This document shows, in pieces, positions 20,484 to 32,768 of a stretch of DNA of 64,000 nt. Below the pieces are notes generated by a model that saw nothing but the letters and a program-made list of their open reading frames with translations, had not been told where the DNA came from and searched no databases. The DNA comes from Leptodactylus fallax (lineage: Eukaryota > Chordata > Amphibia > Anura > Leptodactylidae). Where the stretch lies: NCBI GenBank assembly GCA_947044405.1, contig CAMRHE010000331.1, positions 186,001-250,000 of the forward strand, written 5' to 3'. Each line of letters opens with the position of its first letter. Position 1 is the stretch's first letter. The position numbers and the translations under genes were made by a program.

Positions 20484-22801
20484 CAGTGTCGGACTGAAGG
20501 GCCTTAGGCCCACCAGAGGATCTTGTTCTGGGGCCCCACCCAACAGCTTCCTGCTAATAGCCTTAGCCTACACCGCGGCTCCTTCACCGAAGTCTTACAT
20601 ATGTGCTGACTATCTGGCGTTACTGAGTATGTTCCCAGTATAGTCAGCCCCTATAGTACTGTGCAGGCCCCAATAACTCCATGGCCAATTCATGCACAGT
20701 ACTGTATGGGGAATGACATGGCTATGAAGCACTACACATATGTGCAAGATTATAGTGAGGGAGCTGTGATGCAGACATAGCACACAGGGCTACCAGCAGG
20801 AATTGTGAGCCTCCCCCCCACAGTATAATGCTCCACATGGTATATAATGCTCCACAGTATAAAATGCTCTCCTGAGCCCTCCAGTTTCCCCACATGGTAT
20901 ATAATGCTCCACAGTGACCCCACACAGTATAAAATGCTCCCCTGAGCCCCCCATAGTGGCCCCACATGGTATGTAAGGCTCCACACAGTATAATACTCCA
21001 CAGTGGCCCCACACAGTATAATATGCTATCCAGAGGGGCCCCCCAGTATAATGCTCCACAGGGGCCCTACAGTGCTATTATTATATTATATTCTGGGGTT
21101 CCTTAGCTTAGATGCTCTTTCTACACAGAGCATATGATACTCTGTGAGGCCATTGTAGAGCATTATACTGGGGGGGACTGTGGGGAACATATTATACTTT
21201 GGGGGGCCACTGTGGAGTATTATACTGGGGAAGGGGCCCTCTGGATAGCATGTTAAATTCTGAGGGGCCTCTGTGGAAAATTATAATGTGGGGGGGGCTC
21301 TGGAGATAATGTTATATTATGTTGGGCCACTTTGGAGCATTATGCTCTCCAGAGGGACCCCCAGTATAATGCTCCACAGTGGCCCCACACAGTATAATAT
21401 GCTCTCCAGAGCCCCCCCAGTATAATGCTCCATGGTTTCCCTACAGTATAATATGTTCTCCAGAGGGGCCCCCCAGTATATTATACTGTGCGGGGCCACT
21501 GTGGAGCATTATATTGGGGGGGGCTCTGGAGAGCATATTATACTGCTTTGGGCCGCTGTGGAGTATTATACTGGGGAAACCTCTCTGGGCAGTATATTAT
21601 ACTGTGTGGAGGCCATTTCTGGAGCATGTTATACTGAGTGGGGTCACTGTGGAGCATTATTCTGGGGGGGCCATCAGCAGAGCATATTATATTGCGTGGC
21701 GCCACTGTGGGGACTAATGAGCATTATACTAGGGGGCCCTCTGAGGAGCATATTATACTGCGTGGGGCCTACTGTGGAACATTATACTGGGGGGACGCTC
21801 TGGGGAGCATAATATATTGCGTGGGGCCACTGTGGAGCAAAATACTGGAGGGGGCACTGTGGAGCATTATACTAGCGGGGGCCCTCTGGGGAGCATATTA
21901 TACTATGGGCCACTGTGGAGCTTTATACTGGGGGAAGGGACAGTGTGGGCAGCATGTTATACTGTGTGGAGCCACTGTGGAGTGTATTATATTGTGTGGG
22001 GCTTTTCGGGAGCATATGATACTCTGTGAGGCCATTGTAGAGCATTATACTGGGGGGGACTGTGGGGAACATATTATACTGTGGGGGACCACTGTGGAGC
22101 ATTATACTGGGGGAACCCCTCTGGGGAGTATATTATACTGTGTGGAGGTCATTATGGAGCATGTTATACTGTGTTAGGCCACTGGAGCATTATACTGGGG
22201 GGGCATTGTGGGGTGCATATTATACTGTATGGAGCATATTATATTGTGTGGGGCTGCTGGGGAGCATATTGCGTTGTCTGGGGCCACTAAGGGGTAGTAT
22301 ACTGTGTGGAGCCTTACATACCATGTGTGACCACTATGGGGGGGCTCAGGGGAGCATTTTATACTGTGTGGGGTCACTGTGGAGCATTATATACCATGTG
22401 GGGAAACTGGAGGGCTCAGGAGAGCATTTTGTACTGTGGAGCATTATATACCATGTGGAGCATTATACTGTGGGCGGGGGGCTCACAATTCCTGCTGGCA
22501 GCACTGTGTGCTTTGTCTGCATCACAGCTCCCTCACTATAATCTTGCACATACGTGTAGTGCCCCATAGCCATGTCATTCCTCATACAGAACTGTGCATG
22601 AACCGGCCATGGAGTTATTGGGACCTGCACAGTACTATAGGGGCTGACTATACTGGGTACATACTCAGTAACACCAGATAGTCAGCACATATGTAAGACT
22701 TCAGTGAAGGAGCCGCGGTGTAGGCTATTAGCAGGAAGCTGTTGGGTGGGGCCCCAGAACAAGATCCTCTGGTGGGCCTAAGGCCCTTCAGTCCGACACT
22801 G
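20484..22801. repeat. Inner inverted boundary CAGTGTCGGACTG within the palindrome
   Basis: A second pair of hAT-like ends (CAGTGTCGGACTGAAGGGCC and complement) lies symmetrically inside the large palindrome. The flanks outside it are also mirror images (CTCCGTTAGA against CTCCGTTATA inverted), so it lacks a normal target duplication. An inverted duplication of a composite explains this better than a simple nested insertion. A partial copy of the same end is at about 34,770-34,785. Confidence 0.7.
21100..22320. repeat. Central minisatellite, ~40-45-bp GAGCATTATACTGGGGGG units
   Basis: Roughly two dozen degenerate units alternating GAGCATTATACTGGGGG and TATTATACTGTGTGGGGCCAC. Units in 21,350-21,480 run in the opposite direction from those after 21,485. 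Long open frames here are repeat artefacts. Confidence 0.85.
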
Positions 22802-23470
22802 TATAACGGAGAACTATTATATATAAGGGTGGGTTACTATATATAATTGGGAAACTTAAGTATGAGGGGGCTGTTATAAGGGGGAACTATTATTTAGAAG
22901 ATGGGCTATTATTTATAAGGGGGGAACTATTATATATAAGGCATCCATTATAAGGGGGAGCTATTATTTATAAGAGGGGAACTTTTTATAAGGAGGGTAT
23001 AATTGTTAAGTGGGTTTATTTATAAAGGGGGCTATTAGTGATAATGGGGACTATTATTTATAAGGGTAACTATTATTTATGAGGGGGCTATTATTTATAA
23101 GGGAGCAGTGTTATTTTTACGGGGTGTCTGTTACTGATAAGGGGGGATATTACTGATACAGGGCACTATTTATCATTTATAAGGGAGCTATTACTGATAA
23201 AGGTGAAATATTATTTATAATCAGGGACTATTAATTATAAGGAGGCGCTATAATAACTGATGACTGGGTGCAAAAATCTATTAGGTGGTACAAAGGTGCT
23301 CATTTGAATTTGTGTGTGGTAAAATGAGGCTTGTTATTACTTTTTTGTTGACAGAAAGGAGGCGTTATTATAGGGGTTGCTACTGGAAGATAATGGTGTT
23401 GTTTGCATATCAGCATTTTGGGCCCCGCTTTTAATTTTGCCCAGGGCCCCACTTTGTCTAAAACCGGCCC

Positions 23471-23472
<2 letters not shown>

Positions 23473-23560
<88 letters not shown>
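23473..23560. repeat. TA/TG microsatellite at the duplication junction
   Basis: (TG)n(TA)n(TG)n(TA)n between the end of the palindrome and the start of duplication copy 2. The equivalent tract in copy 1 is at 8,421-8,448. Confidence 0.95.
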
Positions 23561-23562
<2 letters not shown>

Positions 23563-24935
23563 TTAAATAAAATAACACGCCCTTATTAAAGGTTATAGAC
23601 CCACCCCCGACAACATACTACAAAATAAAAATTACCGTAGTGGAGAGGAAAAACTATTTTAAAAAGTTTTAGGTTTTTTTTGTGTTATTAAATTAAAAAA
23701 AAAAAAAAGTGAAAAACGGACACGTTTTCCCTTCTCTTATGTTTTTATTTTTCCAGGTATAAAAAAAATTAAAACACATGCAAAAATAAAAACCTAAAAC
23801 TAAAGCCCTATGTGTCACTGAAAAAAGACGCAGAAATTAGTTGAATAACGCAAATGATAAAAATGGCCCTCCAAAACTGCACATACAAAAAAACTTGATA
23901 ATGTGCCTGGTATGGAAGTAGGTAAAGGGGTTTTCCGGGTAAAAAAAAAATAAAAAATTCAAAACAGGTCTATTAGTGCTATTAATGGGTTAATAAGTGC
24001 ACCTAAATATCTTTATCAGGTATTGAGTGATTTCTGGTTGTCTCTGGGAGCTCCTGGCATATTTTGCATTTATTTACATGGGTGTCTTCTTGTTCCATGT
24101 TTTTCCTACAACTACCATGATGCCTTGGGCTTCACTCAGAGCTGACTCACACCATCTCCCTCTCTCTCACACTCCATGTTTCTCTAGCTAGCCCACCCAC
24201 TACTAGCCCTTCCTAACTAACTCAATCCTCCCCAACCCGTCATACGTACCTGACTTCTGGGCATAGGACGTCACTTCTTCTAGGTGGCCACCAGATGTGA
24301 AAAAGAGGAAGCGACTTTCCATGCCAAGAAGGTCCGGACCAGAAGACAGGTAAGTATGGTGGGCGGATGTTGAGTTAGTTAGGTGAAGTCCTGTTTTTGG
24401 AAGGGGAACTTCAAGTTCCCTGTAACATTATCAGAAAATGTGCCTGTGATCTAGGTAAATATTGCTTTTCAGTGCACTAACTAATTTAGAAAGTAAGCGG
24501 GGGAAGTTGGTTGCTTAGCTTAGATTAGAAATATCAATGCATAATGAACAACCCCTTTAAACCGTGGGTGCACCAGGAGAGGGACTTTATACTTTACATT
24601 TTTGTGGGGGCAATTGGAATCATCCTAATGAGAACTTCCTGTCTCTGTGTTGATTCCGCGAGCTTGAATACTTGTTCTAATTTGGATCTAAACAAAATAA
24701 GTGGGGTGGGACTGATTTCCACCATAGAAAGTTGGGAGGTTGCAACAAATTTATCAAACAGCAGATGACGCTGTCATAAATAGAGTATAGTATAAGATTC
24801 TCATTTACTCTCTAAAAAGTACCATGTACAATATCCTGCAGTACAGAAGTCATGTATATATTATATGGGATTATATACAATATAAACAATGATTTATCAT
24901 CTCTAAATTCAGCTCCAGACAATATAATATCAAGG

Positions 24936-26195
24936 ATGGAAAAGAACAGCAACAAGATGGCGGAGAGAATATTAAATCTCACCCTACAGATAATCTACCA
25001 ATTTACTGGAGAGGTGAGAGATTCTGATGATGTCACATTACATCATTCTTATCTATAGTAATAACAGATGATATGACTGGAGAGGTGATGGACTCTGCAC
25101 ATGTATGTAGTGATATTTATTATTGTGTCTCCCCATAACCAGGATTACACAGTAGTGAAGAAGACCTCTAGTGGGCGCTGGCGCTGTCAGTTTCCTGTGT
25201 ATGAAGGATATGGAGGAACCCCTGAGCCCAATCCTGGTGCCTCCACCTCACTCCCTGATGCAGGAGGAGATCAATAAACAGAAGATCCTAGAACTCGCCA
25301 ACAAGATGATTGAGCTGCTGACTGGAGAGGTGACACTGCTGGGAATGCTGGGACATTATACAGTAACTGGAGGGGTCTGGGGGATGACTGTATCATTGTG
25401 TTGTCAGGTTCCTATAAGGTGTCAGGATGTCCCTGTCTATTTCTCCATACAGGAGTGGGGGTACTTAAGACAAAAGGATCTGTACAAGGAGGTCATGATG
25501 GAGGACCACCAGCCCCTCACATCACCAGGTAATAGACATGACTATATACACATGGACTTCCATTATTTGTATGTACAGAATGAATTCAGTCCCTGTCTGT
25601 GTTTCCTACAGGTAGATCCAGTAAGAGGACAACACCGGAGAGATGTCCCAGTCCTCTTCTTCCACAGGATGATCAGGTAGATGGAGATATTCCCTATGAT
25701 GTGTAGATGGGCTGTGAAGTCCTTTTGGTCAGTCTTGGGTTATCTGGCAGTATTAGATGGTTTATACTTGTGTAATGAGAGGTGGAGATGGAGGATAAAG
25801 CTGACCATAGACATTACATGTTGTCTGGATCTTCTCACAATCTTCTGGCTATGGACATTGCTGGTTGGAATAAGGAACCATCAGGTTGGATTTCTACCGA
25901 TCTGATCCTTTATTTCCCCTGAGACAAACCGCCCCGGATGTATCTGGTAGAATCTGATCTCCTCCACTGACACAACCTGAACCACGTCTAGCCAGGCCGA
26001 GTATACATGTGTGTGAGATTTACTCCTGCTGTATTCCCTACATCTGTCTGGTAACTTTTACAATATTTATTTTGCAGTCTTTCCATCAGAGTAAAGATAA
26101 TAATATGGATTATATGGCCATAAAGATAAAAGCAGATCCCTATGTGAGTGGTGATGAGGAGTGTGAGGAGGACATCCCTACAGGGAACCGCCCAG
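24936..26195 (+). pseudogene. N-terminal exons 1-5 of the KRAB-like zinc-finger gene, proximal copy (frameshift in exon 2)
   Basis: Same exons as the distal copy: 24,936-25,013, 25,143-25,329, 25,408-25,528, 25,612-25,676 and 26,078-26,195. Exon 2 is 187 nt instead of 186 because a CCC has become CCCC near 25,220. The DYTVVKK frame therefore shifts before the [10 protein letters not shown] segment and hits a stop (CAA TAA). Exon 3 is 12 bp longer than in the distal copy and keeps [13 protein letters not shown], the more complete KRAB-A-like end. Exon 5 has a different start (SFHQSKDNN) but the same acidic end and the same phase-1 donor. All splice sites look intact. Exons 3-5 could still be used, for example downstream of exon 2 from the distal copy. 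It lies 16.5 kb upstream of the finger exon. Confidence 0.75.
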
Positions 26196-27200
26196 GTGAG
26201 GAGTCACCACTAGATAAAGCCGTTTCTCCCAGTGTCACTGTAGAATCTGGATCTTGTGTTGGATTTTATTAAGGTCTGTCAGATTGTTCACTTGTAAATC
26301 TCTCTTGGTAATAATACATGTTATGGATATGAAATATGTAAAACTACAGGCGAAATATTTCTATGTATACAAAGCCTAGTCATCATCTCCTTTGAACCTT
26401 GAAGAGTAATCTGAAAACTGAGCTCTTCAGGAAAGCCTACAACTAGAGATGAGTGAATTGAAGCTGACGAAGTTTAATTTGATCCGAATTTCAGGAAATA
26501 TTCGCATCGAATCTGGATTTCCTCACACTTCATGGTATCGAATCACATGTTTTTCCTAAAATGGCTGCTGCACATGTTAGGACAAGGGACAAGGAACTCT
26601 GGTAACGCAGGATCACCCACAATGCCATGCGTGCAGCCAATCAGCAGCCAGCCGGCCCTGTGATGTCACAGCCCTATAAATACCCTCCGCCATATTAGAC
26701 TCAGTCATTTCACATTATACTTAGTGCAGGGAGAGACGTCAGCAGGCGCTAGGGAAAGTGATAGAAAACACTTCAAAACTTATATTTTCCACAATCGCAG
26801 TTCAGGACAAGAGCATTAGAAGTTTAGGGAAAAGATAGGAAGCAATTTCTACAACAGTATTGAAGCAGAACACGGTTTATTTGGGGTGTTTGCAGCCTGG
26901 GTAATAGGAACAATCTTACTACACCTTGCTGCACTGATTGTCATTATACTGCTGCTCATTGCAGGTTTGCACTAGATCATACCTGTGTATGAGAAAATTA
27001 CAGGCCTTTTTGCCATGCATTAGTGGCAAAAAAAAAAATCCATTAATCTCCACGGTTTCTGTAATATTGCATTTTCTGGGGGTTTATTAGTGTGTAAAAT
27101 AATAAGGGGCTTTTATTTGCCGTTGTGTGTTGAAGGTAGAAAATTACAGGCCTTTTTTTTCCCTGTATTTTCCTTTTCATTTGCTTATTTGATATAACAG

Positions 27201-30200
27201 TATGTCAGACAGAGAAGTGACAGGCCCTGCACATGGGAGGGTCGCAGGCCTAAATGTTTCTGGCACAGGCACTGGTCACAGCAGAGTAAGGTGGCATGGC
27301 AGCAGGGGTCACTTACAGAGGCCTGAGCTACCAGTGTCAGCTAGCGGTCATGTCTTGACCAGCAACCCAACAGTTGTAGAATAGTTGACTCGGTCATCCA
27401 CTTCATCCCAAGTCACATCAGACACCCCCAGCCAAGAGTCGGTGGGTTCGTCAGACACAACCCTTAGTTGGCATGGCCCGCGAGCAGGCCCTGTGCCCTC
27501 ACGTGTCCTCAACCTGCCTCTGTCCTTTTCTGTTCCCTCAGCCAGAGAAGTACTCTATGCTGTGGGCTCAGATCCACTATACAGTGAGGAGGAGCTACTA
27601 GTGCGCTGACCAGATGGAAGGTAACGCTGCAGTTGGGATTGCGGGGTGCAAACAGCGCAGGCTTGTCACGGTCTCTGGGCACGAGGGCGCAGCGCTGGTG
27701 CTGTCCCACGTTACCACCACTGGTACCGGTGATGAGGGGGCTGCACAAATGTTGGTGGTGATTGTTCCCCCGGGGCGCTTCCCCTATACTGTGCCGACTG
27801 GTGGTGTTTGGGGCGCCCTGATGTTGTCGGTGCAGAGTCAGACACAGAAACGGTTGTAAAGTTGAACTTTTACTTCCATGGGTGTGGAGGCACAGATGCT
27901 TAAACACTTTCTTCAATACAAAACAACGGGGTACGCCTGGTGACACAGCAAAGTCCTGGGGTGCAGGGTAGACTTGATGAAAGGTGTTCCTAGCCCTTAT
28001 ACTTCAGTGTTACAGCCCTAAGGTGCGTCTGGGCTCCTATTTGGCTCATAGGAGGATGCCCACCACCATACTACCACATAATATTCCCCACTCACGTTAT
28101 GTGGTCCTGATAGCTCAGAGTTTCGGGGTGCAATAGTCAGGGTGGCAGGATATTCCACAGGTCTGGCCTTGGCCCCTGGATCCTGTGATACTGGCTATGG
28201 AGCACGTGTTCCAGAATGTTCTCTCCACAGTCTCATGCTGACAAGATAACGATGCTTGACTTCCTTCAGGGCGATGGCTAGGCAGACAGGGGACAGGATC
28301 TTCTGAATAGCTGGAGTATGTCAGCTCTCTAACCTTCCTGGGCCTGTCTAGGACTTGAGATTCCTGCACTAAACTCACTGCTTTCTTCACAGGACATCAC
28401 ACTTATCTCCTCACCTCCTCCTCCTAACACTCCACACTTCTAACTCCTCACATGCAGGACCTTCCTGCAGGGGTGTTACCATGGGGACCCAGTGATCAGC
28501 TGATTCCTCCCCTTTTCCCAGGCGATGTCCTCCCATTGGACATTTGGTTACTATTCAATCCTATGGGAGGTGTAATGCATGTGTGAGGCTCACTAGCTGG
28601 CGCTGTGTTGTGTGAGACTCAGGACCCCCTGCTATGTCACACAGGCTATGAAGCAACAGGAAATAATACAATGCACAGAGATCACCCTCAGCCCAGCCAT
28701 AGCCAGCTCGGGGATGCCACACTAGAGGACAGTCAGCAGCTACTGCCCAGTCAAGACCTGGAGGAGACATCCACCGGTAGGCAGGCAAGTAGTGATGAGG
28801 AGCGTGGTGTGGGAGCTGGTGTTGTGAGCGGTCAGGCTCCTGGCTCAGAGACCGTTGAGGAGGACATCAGTGACTTGTAGACAGTACTCGATGATGATGT
28901 AGCTGATCGAAATTGGGAGCCGGGTGATGAAGGGGCTACATCAACATCGGGAGAAGAGGGTGGCAGCTTGTGCATGAGGCAGCGGCGGAGCCAGCTAGTC
29001 AGTAGTATGGCTGGGAGTCAGCAGGGCAGCAGCAGTGAGAGGTCGGGAGCCAAACGTGCCCGGGGTAAACCTGCCCGGAAAGCAGTGGTGCAAGGTTTCA
29101 TAGAGGCAGTGGCGCTAGCAGTCACTTATTGCAGAGTGTTGGGTGTAAAATCCCCTACTTGGTGGTGTGGCAGTTTTTTGTTAAGCAACCAGTGGATTTG
29201 AACATGGCCATATGTGGAATCGGTGGGCAGAAGGTGAGGTGTGGCCAGGGTGCCAATATTGAAACTACAGCCCTGCGTCAACATATGCAGCGCCACCATA
29301 AAGTTGCCTGGGAGAACCATGGCTCCAATGTGGTGGTCCAGCCTGCCGCAGCAACTGCTGCATCACCTAGTGGCATGCACCCCATTTCAGGCAGTCAAGG
29401 CTCCACCACCTCAGCCAAAGGAAGCTGTGTGTCCTTCCCATCATCTGCTGGTCGTGATGCTCCTGCCCCTCTTCCTCCTCCTAGTCAGTCATTACATCAG
29501 CAATCCATCAAAGAAGCGATTTCAAAGAGACAAAAGTATGCGTGCAATCATCCGACAGTGCAGAAGCTGAACGTGCTCCTGTCCAAGTTGCTGGTGCTGC
29601 ATTCCCTCCCATTGCAAGTGGCGGACTCTGCACCTTTCAGAGAACTCATGGCTTGCGCTGAGCCGAGTTGGAGAGTCCCAAGCCATCATTTCTTTGCCAA
29701 AAATGCCGTACCAGACCTGCACAAATATGTAGAAGAGAAGGTGGGCCAGTCCTTGAGCCTGTTGGTGTCTGCCAAAGTGCACGGCAGCGCTGACGTGTGG
29801 AGTTGTAACTACGGTCAAGGACAATATATGTCATACACGGCCCACTCGGTGAATGTGGTGCCTGCCCAGACACACCAGCAACTTGGACAGGTGATGCAGC
29901 TTCAGCCTCCACGTTCTCATTCCGTTTGTCCTGCAACAATGTCCGCCTCATCCTCCACTGTCTCCTCAGGCTCCACTGCAGGGACAATTCTCCAGTGCTC
30001 CTCCAGCATATCACATGTTCAGGGCACAGCAGTGTCACACTGTTCTACACCTCGTTTGCCTTGGTGAACGAAGTCACGCAGGGGAGAAACTGCTCCGTAT
30101 CCTTCATCAAAAAATCAAATCCTGGCTTTCTCCGCGACAACTCAAAATCAGAACCATGGTGACCAACAATGGGAAGAACATGGTGTCAGTGCTGCGTCAA

Positions 30201-31620
30201 GGAGAGCTGAGCTATGTGCCCTTCTTTGCGCACATATTCAATCTGGTTGTAAACGTTTCCTTAAGTGTTCCACCCATCTTCAAGACTTCCTAAAAATGGC
30301 CAGGAAACTTTGCATGCACTTCAGCCACTCGTACATCACCAAGAACACCCTCCTTGAGCTGCAGCGGCAGAACGGTGTCCCCCAACATAGGCTGATATAC
30401 AATGTTTCCACCCGTTGGAATTCCACCCTCCATATGTTGGACCGACTGTACGAACAGAGGCCATATACGATCCAAGTGGACAGAGGTACTCCCCTGTGTA
30501 ACTTCAATGTTAGCCAGTGGTAACTCATGCGTGACACCTGCCATTTGTTCGTGCCCTTTGAGGAGGCCACTTTATTAGTCATTCCACTAATTCATTTCCT
30601 GGAAAAGATGCTGGTAAATCTGCCTGGTCATGGAACTGGAGACATGGCGCACACATCTCACGGCCACATGAGCCCTGTGGGTGATGAACTGGAGGAGAAG
30701 GAGGACATTGGAGCACAAGCAATGTGTAGCAAAATGGGTGGTTTTTCTACACAAGTGACAGGAGAGAAGGAGCAGGAGTAGGCGGAAAAGCAAGAGGGAG
30801 ATGAGGAAGACGAGACAAATGACCCAGACACACCCTGGCAGTATGCAGTGGAGATGGATGCAGGGAGAGCCTCTGACTCACTTGCACAAATGGCCCGATG
30901 CATGTTCACTTGACAGCCGAATTGTCACCATTCGGTAGAGTGATGACTACTGGATCTCCTCCATGTTAGACCCTCGCTACAGGTCAAAAATGGGGGTCTT
31001 TTTTACACCCGCTGAGAGGGAGGACAAACTGAACTACTACACAGACATCCCATGTAGTCAGTTGGCCGCTGCCTATCTGAGCCATCGTCCATTGTTTCGC
31101 AGGTCTGACGGGGGTGGGGGGGCGCTCACCTTGCACTGCCATGTCTGCTGTGGAGGAGCAGGAGCAGTACCAGCTCCATCAGCAGCAGCCTAAGCCTAGA
31201 GGCAGCTTTCTATACCCGCATAGTGAAGAAACTACTCACCAGCAGCTAGACACAGAGCAGAACCTGAACCAGCAGGTGGTGGCATACTTAGAGCACACCC
31301 TGCCACCCATCATCGGAGATCCGCTGGACTTCTGGGCACCCAAACTGGATTTGTGGCTGCAACTGGTCGAGTTTGCCCTGGAAAAGCTGTCCTGCCCGGC
31401 CAGTAGTGTGGCAACAGAGCGGGTGTTTAGTGCAGCGGGGGCCATAGTTACCCCAAGGAGAACTTGCCTGTTCACCCAAAATTTGGAGAGACTGACCTTT
31501 GTGAAGATGAATCAGGCGTGGATCAGCCAGGATTTCCACCCACCAATGCCTGATGCTGCCACCACCACTGTATGGCCTCCTCATGTTGCTGCCAAATCCA
31601 CATTATGTCACCTTGCCACT
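27201..31620 (+). pseudogene. hAT transposase relic, copy 2 (interrupted by solo LTR)
   Basis: This copy keeps the N-terminus missing from copy 1: ATG at 27,201, then MSDREVTGPAHG and a Ser-rich region with an in-frame TAG at 27,382. The LTR then splits the reading frame. BED finger at 29,150-29,320 (CGIGGQKVRCG; the first Cys pair has degenerated, so zinc binding is doubtful). PSHHFFAKNAVPDLHKYVEE with ADVWSCN at 29,680-29,820, WNSTLHMLDRLYEQRPY at about 30,415-30,470 and the hAT dimerisation motif TERVFSAAGAIVTPRR at 31,415-31,460. Several frameshifts and stops remain, so it is inactive. Confidence 0.85.
27602..28721. mobile_element. Solo LTR inserted in the copy-2 hAT element
   Basis: The 1,120-bp insert begins TGCGCTGACC and ends GGGATGCCACA, flanked by CTAG at 27,598-27,601 and 28,722-28,725. 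The copy-1 hAT reads GAGCTACTAGAGGACAG without interruption (around 12,810-12,825), which is the empty site. TG/CA ends plus a 4-bp duplication fit a solo LTR; minus orientation (TGTGGCATCC start) is equally possible. It is unrelated by eye to the LTRs at 814 and 51,873. Confidence 0.85.
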
Positions 31621-32199
31621 CTGTAGACATCTGTGTGGAAAAGGAGTGCGCTCTTTCACGCTACAGTAGGATCTTGGTCCTCTGCATGGTTCTTTCTACC
31701 TGGCACTAACATGGACCTGTAAGGCTGGGTTCACACGAGTTATTTGGTCAGTTTTGGCCTTGTAACTGGCCAAATAAGTGAAGTGAGCAGTGGTTCAAAG
31801 AGCGACGCCTGTCATGTGCGTGTCATACTACTCACAGTATTGTTTCCATACCACAGTAGGCTCCTTCTGTGTGTTACTGCAAGGCACAATGTTCTACACC
31901 GCTATACATGCTCTCTGCAGCCAGGAAATAGCTGTTTTTAATGCTATTCACCGCAAATTAATTCAAATGGGTTTGGAAACTTCGGAGAATCGGTCAAATC
32001 AATTTTATTTAATTCACTCATCTCTACCTACAACCTTCTACCACTGCACCACCATCTGACCAGCTTGTACCATCACCTGCTGTCTCCTTTCCCCTTCCTT
32101 TGTAGACTTTGTCTTAGTACATAAACCCTTTTCATATTTAGTGCACCATGGGTTTAATGTTACTCTTAAAATAAATCAATCATTCTTTGGGATCTGACA

Positions 32200-32465
32200 C
32201 CGGTTGGGTTGGAGTATGGAGGCCTCGTGGTGAGCGCTTCAATCCTGATGATTAATTGAACTGACTTTCAGTTATTTTTCAATTCATTGCCCAGCTCTGG
32301 CTCAGCAATATGTACAGGACATCCTGTGGCCACCTTTTTGGCCATGGCCGGGCTTCCACCTGTCTTTTTTTCAGCAGGATAATGCTCGCCCTCACACAGT
32401 GAGGGTTTCACTAGAATGTCTCCACCAGATTACAATATTTTTCGTCTTGCCCGTTCTCGATGTTT
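32200..32465 (+). pseudogene. Degenerate Tc1-like transposase fragment, copy 2
   Basis: Paralogue of 16,350-16,634 with the same pieces (RYVQDILWP-like, then QDNARPHTVRVSLE-like at about 32,370-32,415) in broken frames. The TTAA site at about 32,470 is empty here. Confidence 0.5.
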
Positions 32466-32535
32466 TATCGTTAATCAAACATTTATGTTTATGCTTGGAT
32501 GAGTGTGCAGGATCTACAGGCCCAGCTGTAACATA

Positions 32536-32768
32536 CAGGCGCATCTCAACAAATTAGAATATCTTTGAAACGTTTATTTCTTTCAGTAATGAAATTAAAA
32601 AAGTGCCCTCCTATATTTTCTAGATTCTTTACACACAGAGTGTTTGTTTTATTTCGGTAAGGGATTATGGATTACAGGTAATGAAAACCCAAGTCTAAGA
32701 AAATTAGAATATTGTGAAAAAGTTCAGTATTGTAAATTCAGTGTCACCTGCCAAGGTTTCCTAAGCCT
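32536..32768. mobile_element. Truncated mariner/Tc1-family terminus
   Basis: TA followed by CAGGCGCATCTCAACAAATT is a mariner-type terminus that I have seen widely in frog and fish genomes. The right end is missing; the sequence passes straight into the next MITE at 32,769. It is absent from copy 1. Confidence 0.55.

Larger units (their letters stand above)
19833..23472. mobile_element. 3.64-kb palindromic hAT-like element at the segmental-duplication junction
   Basis: It begins CAGGGCCGGTTTTAGACAAA and ends with the complement. The arms mirror each other for about 1.6 kb: CCAAATGCTGATATGCAAAC near 19,895 against its complement near 23,410, CTTATAAATAATAG arrays at 20,040-20,480 against 22,805-23,250, and CAGTGTCGGACTGAAGG at 20,484 against its complement at 22,801. 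The centre (about 21,100-22,320) is a minisatellite of roughly 40-45-bp units that reverses direction near 21,480. CAGGG-type ends suggest hAT, but the 8-bp flanks (GCTACAGG and TGTGTGTA) do not match. The right end abuts a TA microsatellite where copy 2 of the duplication begins. I see no credible gene inside. Confidence 0.85.
26444..32026 (+). mobile_element. hAT transposon relic, copy 2
   Basis: Flanked by a perfect 8-bp duplication CCTACAAC (26,436-26,443 and 32,027-32,034). The termini are TAGAGATGAGTGAAT and its complement. It is the paralogue of 11,854-16,144, enlarged by the solo LTR at 27,602-28,721. Confidence 0.95.

Noticed and set aside
21317..22681. Several overlapping 60-180 codon open frames rich in YCVG, WSI and ILGG
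   Set aside because: They are translations of the ~40-45-bp minisatellite in several frames and both strands; frames stay open because the unit has few stops.
27509..28390. Open frames within the 27.6-28.7 kb insert
   Set aside because: They lie in a solo LTR, have no recognisable domain and cross the insertion boundary.
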